Assembly: GCA_024529925.1 (NCBI GenBank)
Contig: JAFEUB010000728.1
Location: forward strand, 12,501 to 76,500
Direction of reading: 5' to 3'
DNA from: Ophthalmolycus amberensis
Lineage: Eukaryota > Chordata > Actinopteri > Perciformes > Zoarcidae
DNA: 64,000 nt
Shown here: in pieces, positions 63,506-64,000 of the stretch
Layout of the letters: each line of letters begins with the position of its first letter
How positions within the stretch are numbered: the stretch's first letter is position 1
Position numbers and translations under genes: made by a program
Notes under the pieces: generated by a model
What the model was told of the DNA's origin: nothing
Seen by the model: the letters and a program-made list of their open reading frames with translations, nothing else
The model's database searches: none

Positions 63506-64000
63506 CTGCGGTCTCTATGCTAGTTCATGAGTACTTTGATAACATACAAAATGATTTAATGGGATACGAATTACAGGGCACTATACCTTGGTAGAGCAAA
63601 GCATGCTGGATGAGACCAGCCTGATGGTCAAATGGAAGGTTTAACTGTTCATAGATATTACCTTTAAATCACCACACAACAGGAGACATGAAAAATGATG
63701 AGGCATCAATCTTTCATCTTCTGCTCAACAGCCAGGGTTTACTGTGTTCAGACACTTTGCTGCTGCAGCTGAAATATGAATTACATTTTAAAAATACTTT
63801 TGAAGAACTGCTCATCGTGCAGCGCACAGATGTATGATGGGAGATTCAGCATGAATATCATAGTGCTTTGCATCGCATGTGTAAGAAGATGTAAGTCTGT
63901 GCAGCACATCCATTGTAATCTAGTTACTCGTGGACAGCTATACAATAGGTGAGTGGGATGGAAATTAGGGATGCACGAAGGCTTTGTAGAAGTCAGAGCG
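63506..64000. other. No recognisable feature
   Basis: No coding or repeat signature assigned up to the window edge. Confidence 0.4.

Overview
This is eukaryotic, almost certainly teleost fish, nuclear DNA (an inference from repeat content, since no host gene could be identified). The signs are long pure dinucleotide microsatellites, AT-rich single-copy sequence, and a typical fish transposon mix: a DIRS-type tyrosine-recombinase retroelement, several non-LTR retrotransposon remnants, tRNA-headed SINE fragments, many short hAT elements with 8-bp target duplications, a tiny Tc1-like MITE and a solo LTR. I found no convincing intact host protein-coding exon. The window reads as an intergenic or large-intron region, and every recognisable coding stretch belongs to a broken transposon.

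Layout. About 1-17 kb: a piggyBac-like N-terminal remnant (minus strand, 228-527), microsatellites, a 5'-truncated L1-like 3' end with poly(A) (about 6.5-7.5 kb), two copies of a 'tcaagtc'-rich repeat (11.1 and 13.7 kb) and a decayed hAT transposase (16.5-17.6 kb). About 17.9-21.3 kb: the most informative feature, a 3.4-kb non-autonomous DIRS-like element. It has long terminal inverted repeats and an internal complementary region that exactly matches the predicted circle junction. It also holds a frameshifted gag remnant and an array of about 14 hairpin-bearing tandem units. About 21.3-33 kb: hAT ends, a decayed reverse transcriptase split by a SINE fragment, a 1-kb purine-rich tract, a GC/CpG-richer stretch, and low-repeat sequence that could hold conserved non-coding elements.

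About 33.4-35.1 kb: a 907-bp hAT element with a perfect target duplication, sitting between inverted blocks of the same 16-bp minisatellite. About 36.5-42 kb: a LINE with RT domain nested in an interspersed repeat (called P here), another LINE 3' end, a second well-bounded hAT, and a 409-bp solo LTR nested in another P copy. About 44 kb: 107 uninterrupted GT units. About 45.5-64 kb: a SINE, more hAT ends, a palindromic 58-bp minisatellite, P copies (one split by a 900-bp hAT), and a 53-bp near-perfect palindrome inside a repeat (family F) seen about five times.

The main story is transposon nesting. Three of five P copies carry independent insertions of three different element classes (LINE, LTR, hAT), and the DIRS copy keeps the sequence signature of circle-based integration although its enzymes are gone. 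Family assignments come from recognised motifs, not database searches.
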